Positions 32,005 through 44,324 are shown, counted from the stretch's first letter. The stretch: 64,000 nucleotides of DNA from Bettongia penicillata ogilbyi (GCA_023548195.1 JAJHZJ010000496.1:6868702-6932701), one strand, 5' to 3'. The notes: generated by a model from the sequence alone, not told the origin. Numbers and translations: made by a program.

Positions 32005-32265
32005 CTTAATAGCTTTAGAAGAAGATTCTGAGGTCCTCCAGCCGATGCTTGAGTAAGATTCTCCTTTGTACGCTACATGACCAGGGATCATCCAATCTTT
32101 GCCTGAAGATTTCCATGAAGGGGGACAAACTACCTCTTGAGACCCCTTCCACTGTGGGCTGGCTCTGAATCTTAAGAACCGATACTCATTCTCTCTTCTA
32201 GGTCCAGGCAGAGATAATCTAATCTCATTTCCACATTCAATTTGTAAAATACTCAAATCTAGTTA
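32005..32265 (-). mobile_element. CR1/L3-like LINE, antisense
   Basis: CAGGGATCATCCAATCTTTG, CCTGAAGATTTCCATGAAGG, GACAAACTACCTCTTGAGAC and TCTAGGTCCAGGCAGAGATA match the antisense CR1/L3 block order. Confidence 0.65.
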
Positions 32266-32274
32266 TCTTGTCAT

Positions 32275-32560
32275 TGCTAATTCTCTCATGCTATAAGCAC
32301 TATACTACTTTTGCCAAGCATTTTTCAAGGTCCTAGAATATAAAGCCAACTGTGAAACATTCAAAGAATTTACATTTTATCAAGACTACATTCTTGTTCC
32401 CTTTATTGATTCTCACAGGTATCCAAAGCCCTCTTCTGAATGTCCACCAGTTTTGTCATTGTGTTTGTGCTTAAGTGTGGTACTCAGCAATCCCTCAGAT
32501 GTTATCTGAACTCCAGGATGCGGCTTGAGGGGGCCGTCCCCTGTCATAGTCCTGGACACC
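32275..32560. mobile_element. L2-like fragment, then a further CR1/L3-like antisense piece
   Basis: 32275-32395 resembles the L2-like 'aagcactatactaagtgc ... ttacattctatc' block. 32400-32560 (CCTCTTCTGAATGTCCACCA, TTAAGTGTGGTACTCAGCAA, GAACTCCAGGATGCGGC) resembles the next antisense block of CR1/L3, so the two CR1 pieces may be one element interrupted by the L2-like one. Confidence 0.45.
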
Positions 32561-33420
32561 TTGTTTCTTTCAGTATAGCCTAATTCTCTGTCTTGACTTC
32601 CATGGCTCATTGTTGATGCCCGTGGACTTTGTGACCAGGACATATCCAGGCAAAGAAAAGTTAGCAGAGGTAGGCACTGCAGCAGTAATCTATACAGGAA
32701 TCACAGCTCAAGGATGGAAAAGAAAATGAAAAATAAAGATTGAAAAAGGAGTGGGATTTGACTTAAATTTCCTATCTCCTCTTTGAAGTATCTATTTTCA
32801 TAGCTTTGTGAATTTTTCAGTCAAGTGAAATTCTATGGTTTAATATCATACTTCTTCAATGCTTTCCTTTTTTATTCATTTCTTCATTCTTTTGTGTATC
32901 TATGTATCTGTCTCTCTGTCTATTTATTTGTATATTTATTTTACAAAACATCAACCTAGCCTCATGTGGGTATCGGTGTTTTCAGTGTTTTCATAGGTTC
33001 ATGAATATTATGGGTATATATGCCTACTGAGAAACTCTGTGTTTGATGAGTTTTGTGACTGACACCTTTGGGATCTTCCTCTAGTAGTGGCCTCTAATGA
33101 AGGGATCTTAGACCTACTTACTAAATTTAACAAAAGAATAAGAAGTAGTTAGAATCAATTCCACCTTCTTTTTTGATCCTGACCAACCTCAGAAGCACTT
33201 CCAGTTTCCTACAACTCCCATGGACTCCCAGATTCCCAGAAGCTCATTTTTTGATGTAATAGACAAGACATATGTTGGATAGGTACTATACAAAGAGAGG
33301 TGAGGGTTCCTACGAAGCCAGATTTCATAAGGATCTACCACCAAAGCTTGAACTCTGACTCTGGTTCTGAAAAACAGCCTTCCAATACAGCTGCCTATAT
33401 CAAAAATGACCAACAGAGAG
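32561..33420. other. Low-copy intron-like sequence
   Basis: No supported repeat or exon. A short TCTA/TATT-rich run lies near 32895-32940. Confidence 0.4.
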
Positions 33421-33535
33421 AATTATGGATTAGTGGCTTGAGAGTTGGTCTCTGAGTCAGGAAGTCTTGGATTCAAATCCTCTCTATGACACATACTAGA
33501 TATGTCACTTTGGACAAATCAGTTATTGCTTCCAA
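33421..33535 (+). mobile_element. CORE-SINE fragment
   Basis: GGATTAGTGGCTTGAGAGTT, GAGTCAGGAAGTCTTGGATT, CAAATCCTCTCTATGACACA and GATATGTCACTTTGGACAAA. Confidence 0.7.
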
Positions 33536-34411
33536 GACTATAAGTTGCAGTTACAAGAACTAATTTGCCTTGACAGAAGTAGTTTTGTTTTGTTTCCATT
33601 GGAGGTTTGTGTATAACACCAGGGAAATAATGGGTCTGTTCCTACTGTCAACTCCAAATAATAGCCAATAACAGCAATATTAATAACAATAACCCCCTTC
33701 CCCATTAAAATTTAGAAGGATGGGAGAATAATTTTCTAGATGTGAGAGTATAAAACCTTTTTTTAAATTGATACAAATTATATTTGCTCATTTATTTGTG
33801 GAGTCAGGTATATTTTGTGAAATGCATTTACCATCAAAATGACAATACTTGCTGTGGATATGTATTCCTCTACCCTTTGCAATCACTCAAAACCATCCCT
33901 ACCTTCCCAAAGGAATCCATGTGGTACACATGTTAGAAGTCATTCCTCCAAAATTGTCAGAACTCATTTAGGCTACCCATCTACTGTCTGTCATTCTCTG
34001 TCCTTAGCCAAACCCACCTCCCTTTCCTCTTTATAACAAGTCTTTGGTCACATGCTGCTGTTGAATTTCACCCATGGCTTACCTTTTCTTTGACCTTTGA
34101 GTCAGCTGCAGCTTTGATTCTTCTTAGATCCCCATGCTCTCAGATTAAAAACTTTATAGCATCAACTTGGAAAATTTTGCGGTTAAAGGAATCACATTTT
34201 TCAGTAGTAAGACTTTTAGAATCATTGAAAATAAGAGTGTTTTCTCAGGTCAAGCTTAATTGCTTCTTCCTGAATTCTGGGTCCAATTTACTTTCTATGT
34301 TCCCTATATGTCCAAAATATGTATGTGAAAGATCTGTTATTTTGTCTAGATGGGAAAATTCTTTATTCTGGTGACTTGCTCCATCATGACAGATTGTATT
34401 TCTCCTGTGTT
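33536..34411. other. Low-copy intron-like sequence
   Basis: Contains several moderately long chance open frames on the + strand (33839-34374), without splice sites or family features that would support exons. Confidence 0.4.
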
Positions 34412-34545
34412 CGCAGGTACACAGATGTTAAGTGTCTTACCTAGGGTCATTCAGCTTATGAATATCAGAGACAAGATTTTAACCTGGGTTTTCCTTTCTT
34501 CAAGTCAAAAATTTATATCCATTCTACCAAGCTGCTTTTCTAAGG
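34412..34545 (-). mobile_element. Antisense CORE-SINE fragment
   Basis: AGTGTCTTACCTAGGGTCAT, TTCAGCTTATGAATATCAGA, TTTTAACCTGGGTTTTCCTT and CCATTCTACCAAGCTGC. Confidence 0.6.
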
Positions 34546-34772
34546 ATGGGCATGCTCATAAATATTTAACAATGTACACTTCAAGACAAATAAAAGAAAA
34601 CCATATATGACACATTTTTCATTGAATTGCCATAATTACCATTTTATCCATCATTTTCTTAAGATTTGATAAATAACAAAATAATACATCAAGCTCTGAT
34701 TTGTGAAGTTTGCCAATTTCTGAAGTATAGGTGCTTAAAGTGAAAGTTTAACAACCACTGTAATTATAACCT

Positions 34773-34852
34773 TATGTTTGTATGTATGTATATACATGTG
34801 TGTATGTATATACATGTATGTATGTATATATATATGTATGTATGTATGCATG
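34773..34852. repeat. (TATG)n / TGTA microsatellite
   Basis: Imperfect TGTATGTATATACATG units, ending where a SINE 3' half begins. Confidence 0.85.
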
Positions 34853-35032
34853 TCCCTGAGTTCAAACCTGACCTCAGACCTTTACTAGCTGTTACGACCC
34901 TGGGCAACTCACTGTTTGCTTCTGTTTCCTCATCTGTAAAATGAATTGGAGAAGGAAATGGCAAATCACTCCAATATCTTTGCCAAGGAAAACTCAATTG
35001 GGGTCACAAAGAGTCTGAAACAACTGAACAAA
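34853..35032 (+). mobile_element. Marsupial-type CORE-SINE, head missing
   Basis: GAGTTCAAACCTGACCTCAG, CGACCCTGGGCAACTCACTG, AAATGAATTGGAGAAGGAAA, TGGCAAATCACTCCAATATC, ATTGGGGTCACAAAGAGTCT and GAAACAACTGAACAAACTGA. It is well preserved; the head is replaced by the TGTA microsatellite. Confidence 0.85.
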
Positions 35033-36435
35033 CTGATGCAATTAGTACTATGTCACTTTTGTGTAAGAACCTTTGAAAAACTTTAGGGCTGATAGGTGAT
35101 CTGACTTCTGTTTGCAACAAATGCTCTATAAAATTCTGAAATATCGCAGGTACACATCTCCCCGATTCATGCCTTAATGACTGTTAATACTCATTCAAAA
35201 GAGACTTATAATATACCACAGTCACACCTGCCACAGATTTTTGGATTACTTTAATGTTGTATACTTTGTTTATGGAGAGCCTTAAAAATCTGAATTTTTT
35301 TCCTACTTAATCAAATGCTTTTTGAAAAAAAAATTCAAGAAATAGTAGACACAATGCTTTCTCTCCTTGTACCTTTCAGTCAGTTATATGACTATATTAA
35401 TATATCCTACCATAGGCAATCATATGGGAAATCCTGTCTATTCCCTTCGTGTTGCTTCAAGGAGAACTTGGATATGAATAGACTTTTCTCGTAATGTTTT
35501 TATAGATATGAGAAAATGAGCCTATAGATTGGTTTGGTAATTTCTAACATCTTATTGGCTGTTTGCCTTTTTCTTTTTTCTGTGGTCAAAAGCACTTTGT
35601 GATTTCTTCTGTTGCATTTTTGTAGTTTTCCTGCTGGGGATAGCCTGAAAATTTGAAATACCTTGAATATCTTAAAATTGTTTTACTATCAGGAAAGATT
35701 GTTTTTCTTTCTGCATGTATTTGATCAAATCCCTCCAACCTTATCTTTCCTGAGATATAGCTTCCAAATCACTTCTTGGTCTTTTTACCATGCCACCTAC
35801 TCCATGGCCATCATCCCTCCATTGGGCTCTTGGATTCTGAACTGAGTCTCTGGGCCCTGAAAGGTCTGCATTTACTTTATCCATGATTAAAATGACTGAA
35901 AATGATATTATCATCATATCTAGCAGTTATTTTACATAATATTATAATAATGCTAATAAATCTCAACCCCTGTAGTAAGTTATACCCTATGTTCTCTCAA
36001 AGTTCATTTAAAATAAAAGTCATATGATAAACACACACACACACACAGTTTTGAACTATATTCCTCCTTCTCTCCTCACCCTACTCTAAAGAAGACCACC
36101 ATTTGACACAAATGTGGAAATATATGTAAAACTATACTATGCATATGTCTATTTATCTGTTCTTTCTCTAGAGGAAGACATTTTCTTTTATAGGTCCTTT
36201 GTAGATGATTTAACTGTTTATAATCCTCAGAATGACTTGGTTTTTCACAGTTGTTCTTCAAACAATATTGCTATTATTATACACAATGTATACTTGGCTC
36301 TACTCAACTCATCATTTTTATAGCACATTAATTTATCCTGATAAGTATTAGATATTTAATCTAGTATTTCAGGATGTTAACCAGGCTCTGAGTACAGGAT
36401 AGTATTTGGCGGAGTTATGTGGGATGTTTGTTCAA
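35033..36435. other. Unassigned stretch, possibly part of an old antisense LINE
   Basis: 35290-35650 holds T-rich prose (ATTGGTTTGGTAATTTCTAA, TGGATATGAATAGACTTTTC) that reminds me of antisense LINE coding sequence, but I cannot name the family. A short (CA)9 lies at 36030-36047. Confidence 0.3.
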
Positions 36436-36439
36436 TATG

Positions 36440-36535
36440 CATATTGTCAGAAGTAGTACAGTGTGATGAAGAGAGGAAGTCCTGGGTCCAAGTCTTTTAC
36501 ATGCTAGCTACATAACCCTGGGTAACTGTATAAAA
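36440..36535 (+). mobile_element. MIR-like SINE fragment
   Basis: AGTACAGTGTGATGAAGAGA, CCTGGGTCCAAGTCTTTTAC and GCTACATAACCCTGGGTAAC. Confidence 0.55.
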
Positions 36536-37489
36536 CTATGCAAGTTCCTGAGAAGATGCTAACCTTTATTGGAAGACAGAGTTCCCCACGAGGAGTCATT
36601 TATATTAATTTACAGTGAAATCACAGGTCCATTTGTTTTGTTTCTAAGCCCTTATTAGCAAGTTTGTGATGTGTAGATGTTGTTACACATGTTCATCTCT
36701 TTCCATCAGCAGCCAGTCAAATAGCAAACTTGAGAACAGAGCCTAAAAGACATCAGGATGAGTAAATTGGTGGAAGTCTCTAAATTTATCTTGATGGTCT
36801 GTCTGTAGTGAATAAATAAGTAAAGAGATACATCTATGCATACATAGAGTACTAAGCATGTTTTTTTTAAAACAGGACCAAGGGGAATATAGACATTAAA
36901 TCAACCCCATTTGGATTAACTAGTGATTTTTGTTACAGAAAAAAATAAGAATTTTAATCTTCTAAGGAATACCAATTGCTTTGAATTGAGCCTAAACAGC
37001 CAAGGGCAGCAACACTTTGTGTACAGAATTTAGATATAAACTCATTTGAATAACATTATGGTGGAGAATTGTCAAAGACTGAGTGCTATAGATATATCTT
37101 GAACTGGCCTCTGTTGATGGACTGTGATTTAATGGACTAGGATTTAATAAAAAGAAGATATTAGGCTGTATGACATTTGCCTTTCAGTATCTGCAATGTT
37201 ACTAAACTTTCTTTCGCCCAAAATCCCATCTAGTAGTACCATATTTTTTCTCTCCATGATAAAAAATCATGCGAGATCCTGGTTTCATAAGATTCCATAT
37301 TGCTAAAGACCCAAAGTGAAAGGAAAGATTTATGGGAGACTTAAGAGGGCCTTAAGCACTTGACCAAAAGCAAATTGTATGATGTATATGTCTAACAAGG
37401 AAGCGAGTCAGTAGAGAGAGACAACAGCTGACCAGCTTTTGGGTGTATTGGTAGTCTCCATCCATGCATTCCCTGTCCTATTCCAGCTA
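36536..37489. other. Low-copy intron-like sequence
   Basis: About 950 bp without repeat or exon evidence. Confidence 0.4.
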
Positions 37490-37865
37490 GCTTGCTAACT
37501 GTTCCCTGGAGTCAGGGTTCTGCTTTTATCTCCATGCTTTTGTCCAAATGATCCTTTGTGCCTGGAATGTGCTTTTTTTTTTTAACCTCTGCCTGAATCT
37601 CCTCCAGGGAGGAGATCTAGCCCAGCCCCCTCATTTCATAGAGGAGAAAATTGAGCTCCAAAAAATTAAGTAATTTGACCAAGGTCACACAGGTAGGGGG
37701 CAACTGATGCTGGATACATTTTATATAGTTGATATTTACTTATTTATACATTTTTTCCTCAATAGAATTTCAGCTTCTTGAGGGTTGGGATTATTTTCTT
37801 TGACTCTCCATCTGTAGACAAATGGTAGATATTTAACACATGTTTGCTGAATTGAATGGGTGCCC
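37490..37865 (+). mobile_element. L2-like LINE 3' region split by an antisense SINE
   Basis: The L2-like left part (37490-37610: TGTGCCTGGAATGTGC, CTCTGCCTGAATCTCCTCCA) and terminus (37770-37865: CAGCTTCTTGAGGGTTGGGA, ACATGTTTGCTGAATTGAAT) are separated by an antisense SINE at 37611-37730 (ATTTCATAGAGGAGAAAATT, CAAGGTCACACAGGTAGG). Confidence 0.6.
37611..37730 (-). mobile_element. Antisense CORE-SINE/MIR nested in L2-like sequence
   Basis: CCCCCTCATTTCATAGAGGA, TTGACCAAGGTCACACAGGT and GGGGGCAACTGATGCTGGAT. Confidence 0.6.
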
Positions 37866-38222
37866 CTTAGATAATAAATAACAGAGGAAGGGCCCCAGTG
37901 CATTGTTGGTTGAATCGATGAATATGTGATATAAGAAAAGTTATATTCATATTCTCTAAATCAGACTCTCATCTATCTAAAGGAACATGACTGAAAATGG
38001 CATAATATTAGACTTAGGATTGCTATCAGCACTAGAGAACAAGGATGGTCTCACTTTTATGTCGTGGTGTTTGGTGCACTGTAGATGCTTAAGAAAAAAT
38101 GTAATGGTTAATTTCATTTTAACTTTATTTTTCTATATTTTTATTTACTTAATTATGCCTTATAAAATATATATTTATTTTATATGCATTTCTAATCTGT
38201 CCTCTCCAATATTACATGAAAT
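37866..38222. other. Low-copy intron-like sequence
   Basis: T/A-rich with no repeat named. The + strand frame through it only becomes long because it enters the GGAA array. Confidence 0.4.
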
Positions 38223-38320
38223 AGGAGGAAGGAAGGAAGGAAGGAAGGAAGGAAGGAAGGAAGGAAGGAAGGAAGGAAGGAAGGAAGGAAGGAAGGAAGG
38301 AAGGAAGGAAGGAAGGAAGA
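38223..38320. repeat. (GGAA)n microsatellite
   Basis: About 24 nearly uninterrupted GGAA units on the + strand. Confidence 0.97.
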
Positions 38321-38549
38321 AGGTGAAGGAGAAGGGGTATGGAGACATAGACACAGAGAGACATAGAATCAATGAGAATCAGAGACAGAAAATTTTATGA
38401 TACACATTCACAGTCAAGCAAAAACAAATTCTCCCGTTGTCTAGGCCAGAAAATGTCTCTCTCTCTCTCTATTTTAGCTTCACTGCCTCTTTGTCGGATA
38501 AGTGGCTTGTTTCATTCTTCTGGAGCTGTATTTTATCACTGTCCTGATC

Positions 38550-39185
38550 AGAATTAAGTGTTTCAAAGTCTTTTTTTCCCCCTACAATTTTGTTGTCATT
38601 ATATTAAACTGTTTCCCTCATCTGCTCACTCAGTTCCTGGGACTCCTTCATTCAGTTCACAGAAGTCTTCCCAGTTTCCTCTGAAAATTTTCATTTCATC
38701 ATTTCTTATCCTTGAATAATATTCTATTGCATTAATATGCCACGATGTGTTTAGGCATTCCTTAATAGAAGGACAACCTGAGTTTCCATTTTTTGGCTAC
38801 TATGAAAAGAACTGTTACAAATGTATTGGTACAACATAGGTCCTTTTCCTCTTTGGAATTTAGGCCCCCTAATATACACATAACACCTATCCCCCACCTT
38901 CATATGTATGCAGATACACACACACAAATATAAATCTGTATCAGAACTGGTGCAGTGTATTCACAGTTTGGTAAGTTTGGGGATACAGTTTCAAATTACT
39001 TCCTATAACAATGACTGGTCTATTTCACAGCTCTCCCAAAACCAGCTAGGGCTCCTGCTTTCCTGAAGCAGCTCCCATATGTATAGTTTTCCTTTCTTGT
39101 CATCTTTGATAGTTGCCTGGGTGTGAGGTGAAATCTAAAAATTGATTTAATTGTCTAATCATTAATGATTTTTTCCCTTTAGTTT
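38550..39185 (-). mobile_element. Marsupial-type L1 3' region, antisense, copy 1
   Basis: ATTCTATTGCATTAATATGC, GAGTTTCCATTTTTTGGCTA, AGGTCCTTTTCCTCTTTGG, GTTTGGTAAGTTTGGGG and GTGTGAGGTGAAATCTAAAA follow the order of the antisense marsupial L1 end. It is old and broken, with a CA-rich interruption near 38920. Confidence 0.65.
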
Positions 39186-40145
39186 TCTTTTGTTTTGGCA
39201 TGTATATTATTGATTTCATTCATTTTAAAAACCCTTTGAGTTCTAATTTTTTCTCTCTGTATTTTATCAGTTATACATGTGAAGTCATGTAAAACATTCC
39301 CATAATAGTGATGTTATGGGAAAAAAAAAAACCAATAAGAAGCAAGAAACAGAAAGTGAAATAAGTCCTCTCCAACCTGTCCTCAGCTTTCCTCAGTCCT
39401 CTCTCTGGAAATGGACAGCATTTTTTCCACCTGGGTCCTTTGAAAGTGTCTCGGATTATTTTCTTGATCACAGCAACGAAATCTTCCGCATTTGGTCATC
39501 CTTACAATTTTTCTGTCACTATATACAGTGTTCTCCTGGTTCTGGTCACTTCACTTTGCTTGAGTCCATATAAGTCTTGTCAAGTTTTTTTTCCAAAACC
39601 ACACAGTTCATCATTTCTTGTAGCACCATAGTATTACATTCACATTCATAGGCTATGACTGGCTCACTGAGACCTCAGTTGATGGGTATCCCCTCAATTT
39701 CTAATTTTTTGCCACCACAAAAAAAAAAAAAACTGTTACAAATATGCTTGTGCCTATGGTTCCTTTTCCTTTGATCTCTTTGGGTTACAGATCTAGTAGT
39801 GGCATTGCAGGGTCAAAGAGCACGCACAGTTACATAGCCCTTTGAGTGTGCTTCCAAACTGTTTTCCAAAATCATTATTTATGAATGATTTAGAGCATTT
39901 TCTACATGACTGTTCATCATTTTGCTTTTTTTTTCTCTTTGAAAATCATTTGTTCATATCATTTGTCCATTCATCAATTGGGAAATGATTCTTGTTTTAT
40001 AAATAAACGAATAAATAGGAGATGGTGTCTCAGAACAACTTCCTGTGGAGATTTTTATTTTTCCCCGGTTTCTTGTTTCCCTTGTAATTTTAATTATCAT
40101 AGATTTTTATATTATATAACCAGAATTTTCTGTTTTATCCTGTGT

Positions 40146-40212
<67 letters not shown>

Positions 40213-40345
40213 TAATTATGAATTCTTCCCGTAGCCATAGATCTGAAGTGTAATTTCTTCTTGGCTCCTCTGATTTGTTTATGATATAACCTTTTATATA
40301 TAGGTCATGGGTCCATTTGGGTTTCTCTTGGTTCATAATATGAAG
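39186..40345 (-). mobile_element. Marsupial-type L1 3' region, antisense, copy 2
   Basis: TCAGTTATACATGTGAAGTC, TGTTCTCCTGGTTCTGGTCA, TGATGGGTATCCCCTCAATT, AGATCTAGTAGTGGCATTGC, AGGGTCAAAGAGCACGCACA, TAGCCCTTTGAGTGTGCTTC and TTCCCGTAGCCATAGATCTG are successive blocks of this L1. No intact reading frame remains. A (CT)n array sits inside it. Confidence 0.8.
40148..40209. repeat. (CT)n microsatellite inside the L1 remnant
   Basis: About 31 uninterrupted CT units. Confidence 0.97.
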
Positions 40346-40349
40346 GAAG

Positions 40350-40440
40350 TTATTTCGGAGGCATCATGGTTCAGTGAAAAGAAAGCTGGACTTGGAGTCA
40401 GAGGATATGGGTTTGAATACCAGGCATGCTATTGCTTAGA
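40350..40440 (+). mobile_element. CORE-SINE head fragment
   Basis: GGCATCATGGTTCAGTGAAA, GCTGGACTTGGAGTCAGAGG and GGGTTTGAATACCAGGC. Confidence 0.65.
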
Positions 40441-41060
40441 AGCAAGCGTTAGCTAAAGAAGTTCACAGTTATGCAGCAACTCAAGAGATGCTGCTTCAAG
40501 AAGGCAAAAGCGGATAGTGAAAGGGATGTTCCCCATGTAAAAGCTTTGGTATTTATGGAGTTGCCATTCGACTATCTGTTTTACAATCCTAACGTGGTAT
40601 GACATAATTATCACGTGCAGGGTGGAAAGGCTGGTTTTCATCTCAACGAACTAATTCAGTATTGTTCTTCATGAAAAAAAAAAACAAAACAAAACAGACA
40701 AATCTCACAGGAAGTTTGTCACTGGAAGTCAAGGAGTCTCTTGCATCCTTGCCATTATGACCTGGTTAAATGTGTACTGTCACCTTTTTTTTTTTTTTAA
40801 TCTAGCGATAATCATCTGAATTTTGACATTTGGGGCGTGGGGGCTGTGATTCACCTCTTTATAAGTCATAAGGAGAAAACTTGTGGGAGGACTTTTGACT
40901 TCAGGTCCAAAGATGCCCTGCTCTATAGCTCCATCTTTCATGTTATGGTCTCATTTTTTTTTTTCCAGGGGTCTCAGAAGTTTAGTTTCAATTTAGTTTT
41001 AGAATTTCCCCTAAATCCATCATTTTCTACAATGCCATGGCACACAAACTCAATATAATC
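40441..41060. other. Low-copy intron-like sequence
   Basis: No repeat family or exon recognised, apart from short A and T homopolymers. Confidence 0.4.
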
Positions 41061-41064
41061 CTCA

Positions 41065-41132
<68 letters not shown>

Positions 41133-41265
41133 CCTCTCCCTCCCTCCCTCCCTCCCTCCCTTCTTCCCTCCCTCCCTCTCCCCCTCTCCTCTTTCCTTTC
41201 CTTTCTCATTTCCTCCCTTCCTTTCATCCTCCCTTTACCCTTTCCTTTTCCTCTCCCTCCTTTTA
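41065..41265. repeat. (CT)n grading into C-rich CCCT/CCTT tract
   Basis: About 30 pure CT units (41070-41130) followed by roughly 130 bp of C/T-only sequence with CCCT, CCTT and TTTCC units. The open frames on both strands are low-complexity artefacts. Confidence 0.95.
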
Positions 41266-41500
41266 CACACACACTCACATACACACAATCTCCCCTAAGA
41301 GAGCAGGCTGCTATAAGACACAAGCTTTTACATTTATCTATCTCCAGAGCCTAGCACAGTACCTCACACATGTTAGATGTTTAAAAAATGCCAGTTCATT
41401 GATTGATACTAGGCCATCTGCTTAACTAGATTACAAACCCCTTAAAGCCAGGGGCCATCCATGCCTTGACTTTTTATTTCTGTATCCCCCCATGGCTCCT
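41262..41500 (+). mobile_element. Two L2-like 3' ends in tandem
   Basis: First: CAATCTCCCCTAAGAGAGCA, CCAGAGCCTAGCACAGTACC and TTCATTGATTGATAC. Second: ACTAGATTACAAACCCCTTA, AAGCCAGGGGCCATCCATGC and CTGTATCCCCCCATGGC. Confidence 0.6.
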
Positions 41501-41521
41501 TCTATAGAGAGAGCTTCCCAT

Positions 41522-41700
41522 ACAGGATTATAGATTTTGAGCTGGAAGAGATCTCAGAAACGATTTAGTCTGATTCTCATTTTCATTTCAGAATCAGAAA
41601 TTGAGGCTCTGAGAGACTGTGATTTGCCCAAGGTCAGGGTTGGAACCTCCAGGGTCCTTTGACCCTGAACTAATGCTCTTTTCTTTACAATAAGTTGTAT
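41522..41700 (-). mobile_element. CORE-SINE, antisense
   Basis: ATTTTGAGCTGGAAGAGATC, AGAAATTGAGGCTCTGAGAG, TGATTTGCCCAAGGTCAGGG and GAACTAATGCTCTTTTC. Confidence 0.7.
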
Positions 41701-44324
41701 CAATTATTTCAATGGATGCACATCCAAATTGAAAACACAGAGTACTCCTCCTGATCATGTATGGAGGGGAACTCAGGTATCTGATGGTCCAGAATCTATT
41801 CTTATGGGGGCTTCTGGGGATGGTAACGTTTGCTGTGCCTAGCTCTCTGCTGCTAACTTTTGCTCTCACCTCTTCAGGGTCACCTGATGGCTATCTTAGT
41901 CCCATCTAGAAGGGTATAGTGGTTAGAACTTCTCCTGAGAAGGATAAATTTATACAACTTTAGTCTTAGCCATTTCATTTCTCATAGGCTATGTTTATGT
42001 GTCTCTTCCCTCCTCCCCTTTTATCTAGATAGAGAACAAAGTCCTCCATTAAAGATGCTTTAAATTTGGGTTAGGTATTCTCAAGATCCACTCTAAAGTT
42101 ATATTGAGAAGACAATTGTCTTCCTCTCACCTATATCTCATTGTAACCATAAATTCCCCAAGCCTAGGAATAAAGCATATTTAGTATATATTCAATTTGA
42201 ATCTTCCTTTGACCAGGCAAAGGAGTGCATGTAACCATCCAGTCACCACTGGTTACTTGTCTCATGTATCGTTTAGGACTGGTCATAGTGTACACATGTA
42301 AGAAGTGTAGAGTCAGGGTCTCAGCTCTCTCATGGAAACTGAAAGGTGAAATCTAATGCAACTTGAAGATGAGTGTTCTTGGTTTTTCTCTCACGGGGGT
42401 GGGATAGGAGGCAGCTTCCATCATGGAGCATGATTAGTATAATCAGCAGCCAATTATGGTATGAATAGGTGGTATTGCTGTCCTTACATCCCTTTCCTGT
42501 GTCTCTGTCCATTCTGCCCTTTTCTTGATCCCTGCTCTCTCTGTAGATCCTTTGGATAAGTGGGGAGGTGTAGCAGAAGCCTGAGGGGTGATATCCCCAT
42601 CTCACAAGTAATACACCTTCCATGATGGTGGCCCAAATGCCAAATGAACTGCCCATCTTGGATTCAATCTAAATGAAACCCTAGGGCAAGATGACTATTT
42701 AATCTCGACTAACTGTTGAGATTTATCCTTATCATTACAAAGTTACTCATTGCAATTACGGAAATATTTTAGCAACTGCTTTAAGGAAAAGGCAGCCTCT
42801 CCGGCTATCTAACAGAATTTGCTGCTCTTAATTCTGCCTGAAAGCTAGAATGCCTTAATGTGGTTTTTAATGTCCCTTTTCATTTCAGATTCTGTTGTAA
42901 AATGCTGATGCTTTTGATGGAAAGTACACCTTTAATTGAAAGCATGAGAGTTTTAGTTGAAAACCTTCCCATTTGGGTTAAAACACATAGTAAATCTATT
43001 GCTTCAATGTATTTTGTGGAAAAGTCATATATTATGTCTCTTCAAAACCATGGACTTTATACTTTACTCCTAGTTCAAACCATCTGGGCTTTTCTCATGT
43101 CAGCAGATATTACATGGTATTTTATTACTTCCTGAAATTTAGAGAGAAAAGGTTGATCGAGAGTGATAATGTCAGGCGGGCCAGAATGCTGAAATATGGC
43201 TGAGGCTTTTATTCCAACCTCTTGGATAGAAGCCACATACCTACTAGTCCATTTATGAATAATAAATAAAGATGTATACCCCAAGCTACATCCAGACATT
43301 AAAAACATGTGGATATAAGAATTAATCATTGAGTAAATAAATGGGACACCAATGTTTTAGTGGTGAAAACCATTTCAATTAATATTAATAGACTGTGGGG
43401 GTAGCTATGTTTCTTTTCTTCTTTCTTGATAGAACAAATAGCCCAGAATGTTATTTTGTATTCACCTTTCCATTTTAAATCAGCTTCTTAAATTTTGGTT
43501 TCAATAGAGGGGCTTGTCTGAGGGGGAAAAGGCATACTCATTTCTCCATTCATGTGTCAGCATCTGAACTTACTGGAATTGAAAAGATGAGGAATTGTCA
43601 TCATTACTTGTCATCCCATTGAGCATCTAATCCATTACTCATTCCGTTACATGTCTCCTGGTTTATCTTGTGTTTTCCCATTTCTTTTTACTGCCCTCCC
43701 CTCCTGATTTTCCTTTATCTTTCTTTTACATGGCATCTCAAGGGTTTTTATTTTTATCTGTTTATTTCCTTGTTAATAGAATGAAACTAAATATAGAATC
43801 AGAGGTTATGGGCTAGATTCCTAGACCAGTAAACAAATACAACCCCTCCCCCCCAAAATCAAACAGAAAACTCCATATGACCTTGAGCAAACTATTTAAC
43901 TAGCCAAGATCAGTTCCATAAGATTTTGAATTTTCTTATCTTTATGGTCCTTTTTTTCAGCTGTTAGTCTGATGATTCTATGAATTCCTTTATGAGCAGG
44001 GACCCATTTTTCCTTTTCTCACTCTCCAACTGAACTAGGTCACTGATCATGGTATGTGGTTTTAAAAAATGTTATATTATACTAGAAGAGGGCTATGAAC
44101 TTTGTTTTTAAAATTCATTTGAAGGGAAATTTAGGATGACAGAAGTCTTTCCTGCTCCTCTACTTTGTGATAATAGTGCAAAATTTTGTTGGAATCTAAA
44201 TAATCCAGAGCAAGGCTTAGCGAATTTATCACTATTGACAATTGGTATTAAAAGTCATCTCTCATATAACTCGATCAAACCTTCCTGGGGAAAAATAGGA
44301 AAGTGAAAAGAGAAACAAATAATA
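41701..44324. other. Long low-copy intron-like stretch
   Basis: About 2.6 kb without an assignable repeat. It holds chance open frames (for example 42860-43135 +) that lack an acceptor or donor in phase. It is one of the larger repeat-poor segments of the window. Confidence 0.45.

Noticed and set aside
33839..34610. Cluster of + strand frames of 65-94 codons
   Set aside because: Different frames, ending in an antisense SINE, without splice sites in phase; consistent with chance.
37987..38400. 137-codon + strand open frame
   Set aside because: Most of its second half is the GGAA array; no splice context or family likeness.
41027..41354. Overlapping open frames on both strands, Ser/Leu/Pro- and Arg/Glu-rich
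   Set aside because: Low-complexity readings of the (CT)n and C-rich tract.
42860..43135. 91-codon + strand frame with a possible TTTCAG acceptor near 42884
   Set aside because: No donor in a sensible place and no recognisable domain; the peptide does not continue the protease-associated domain of the exon.
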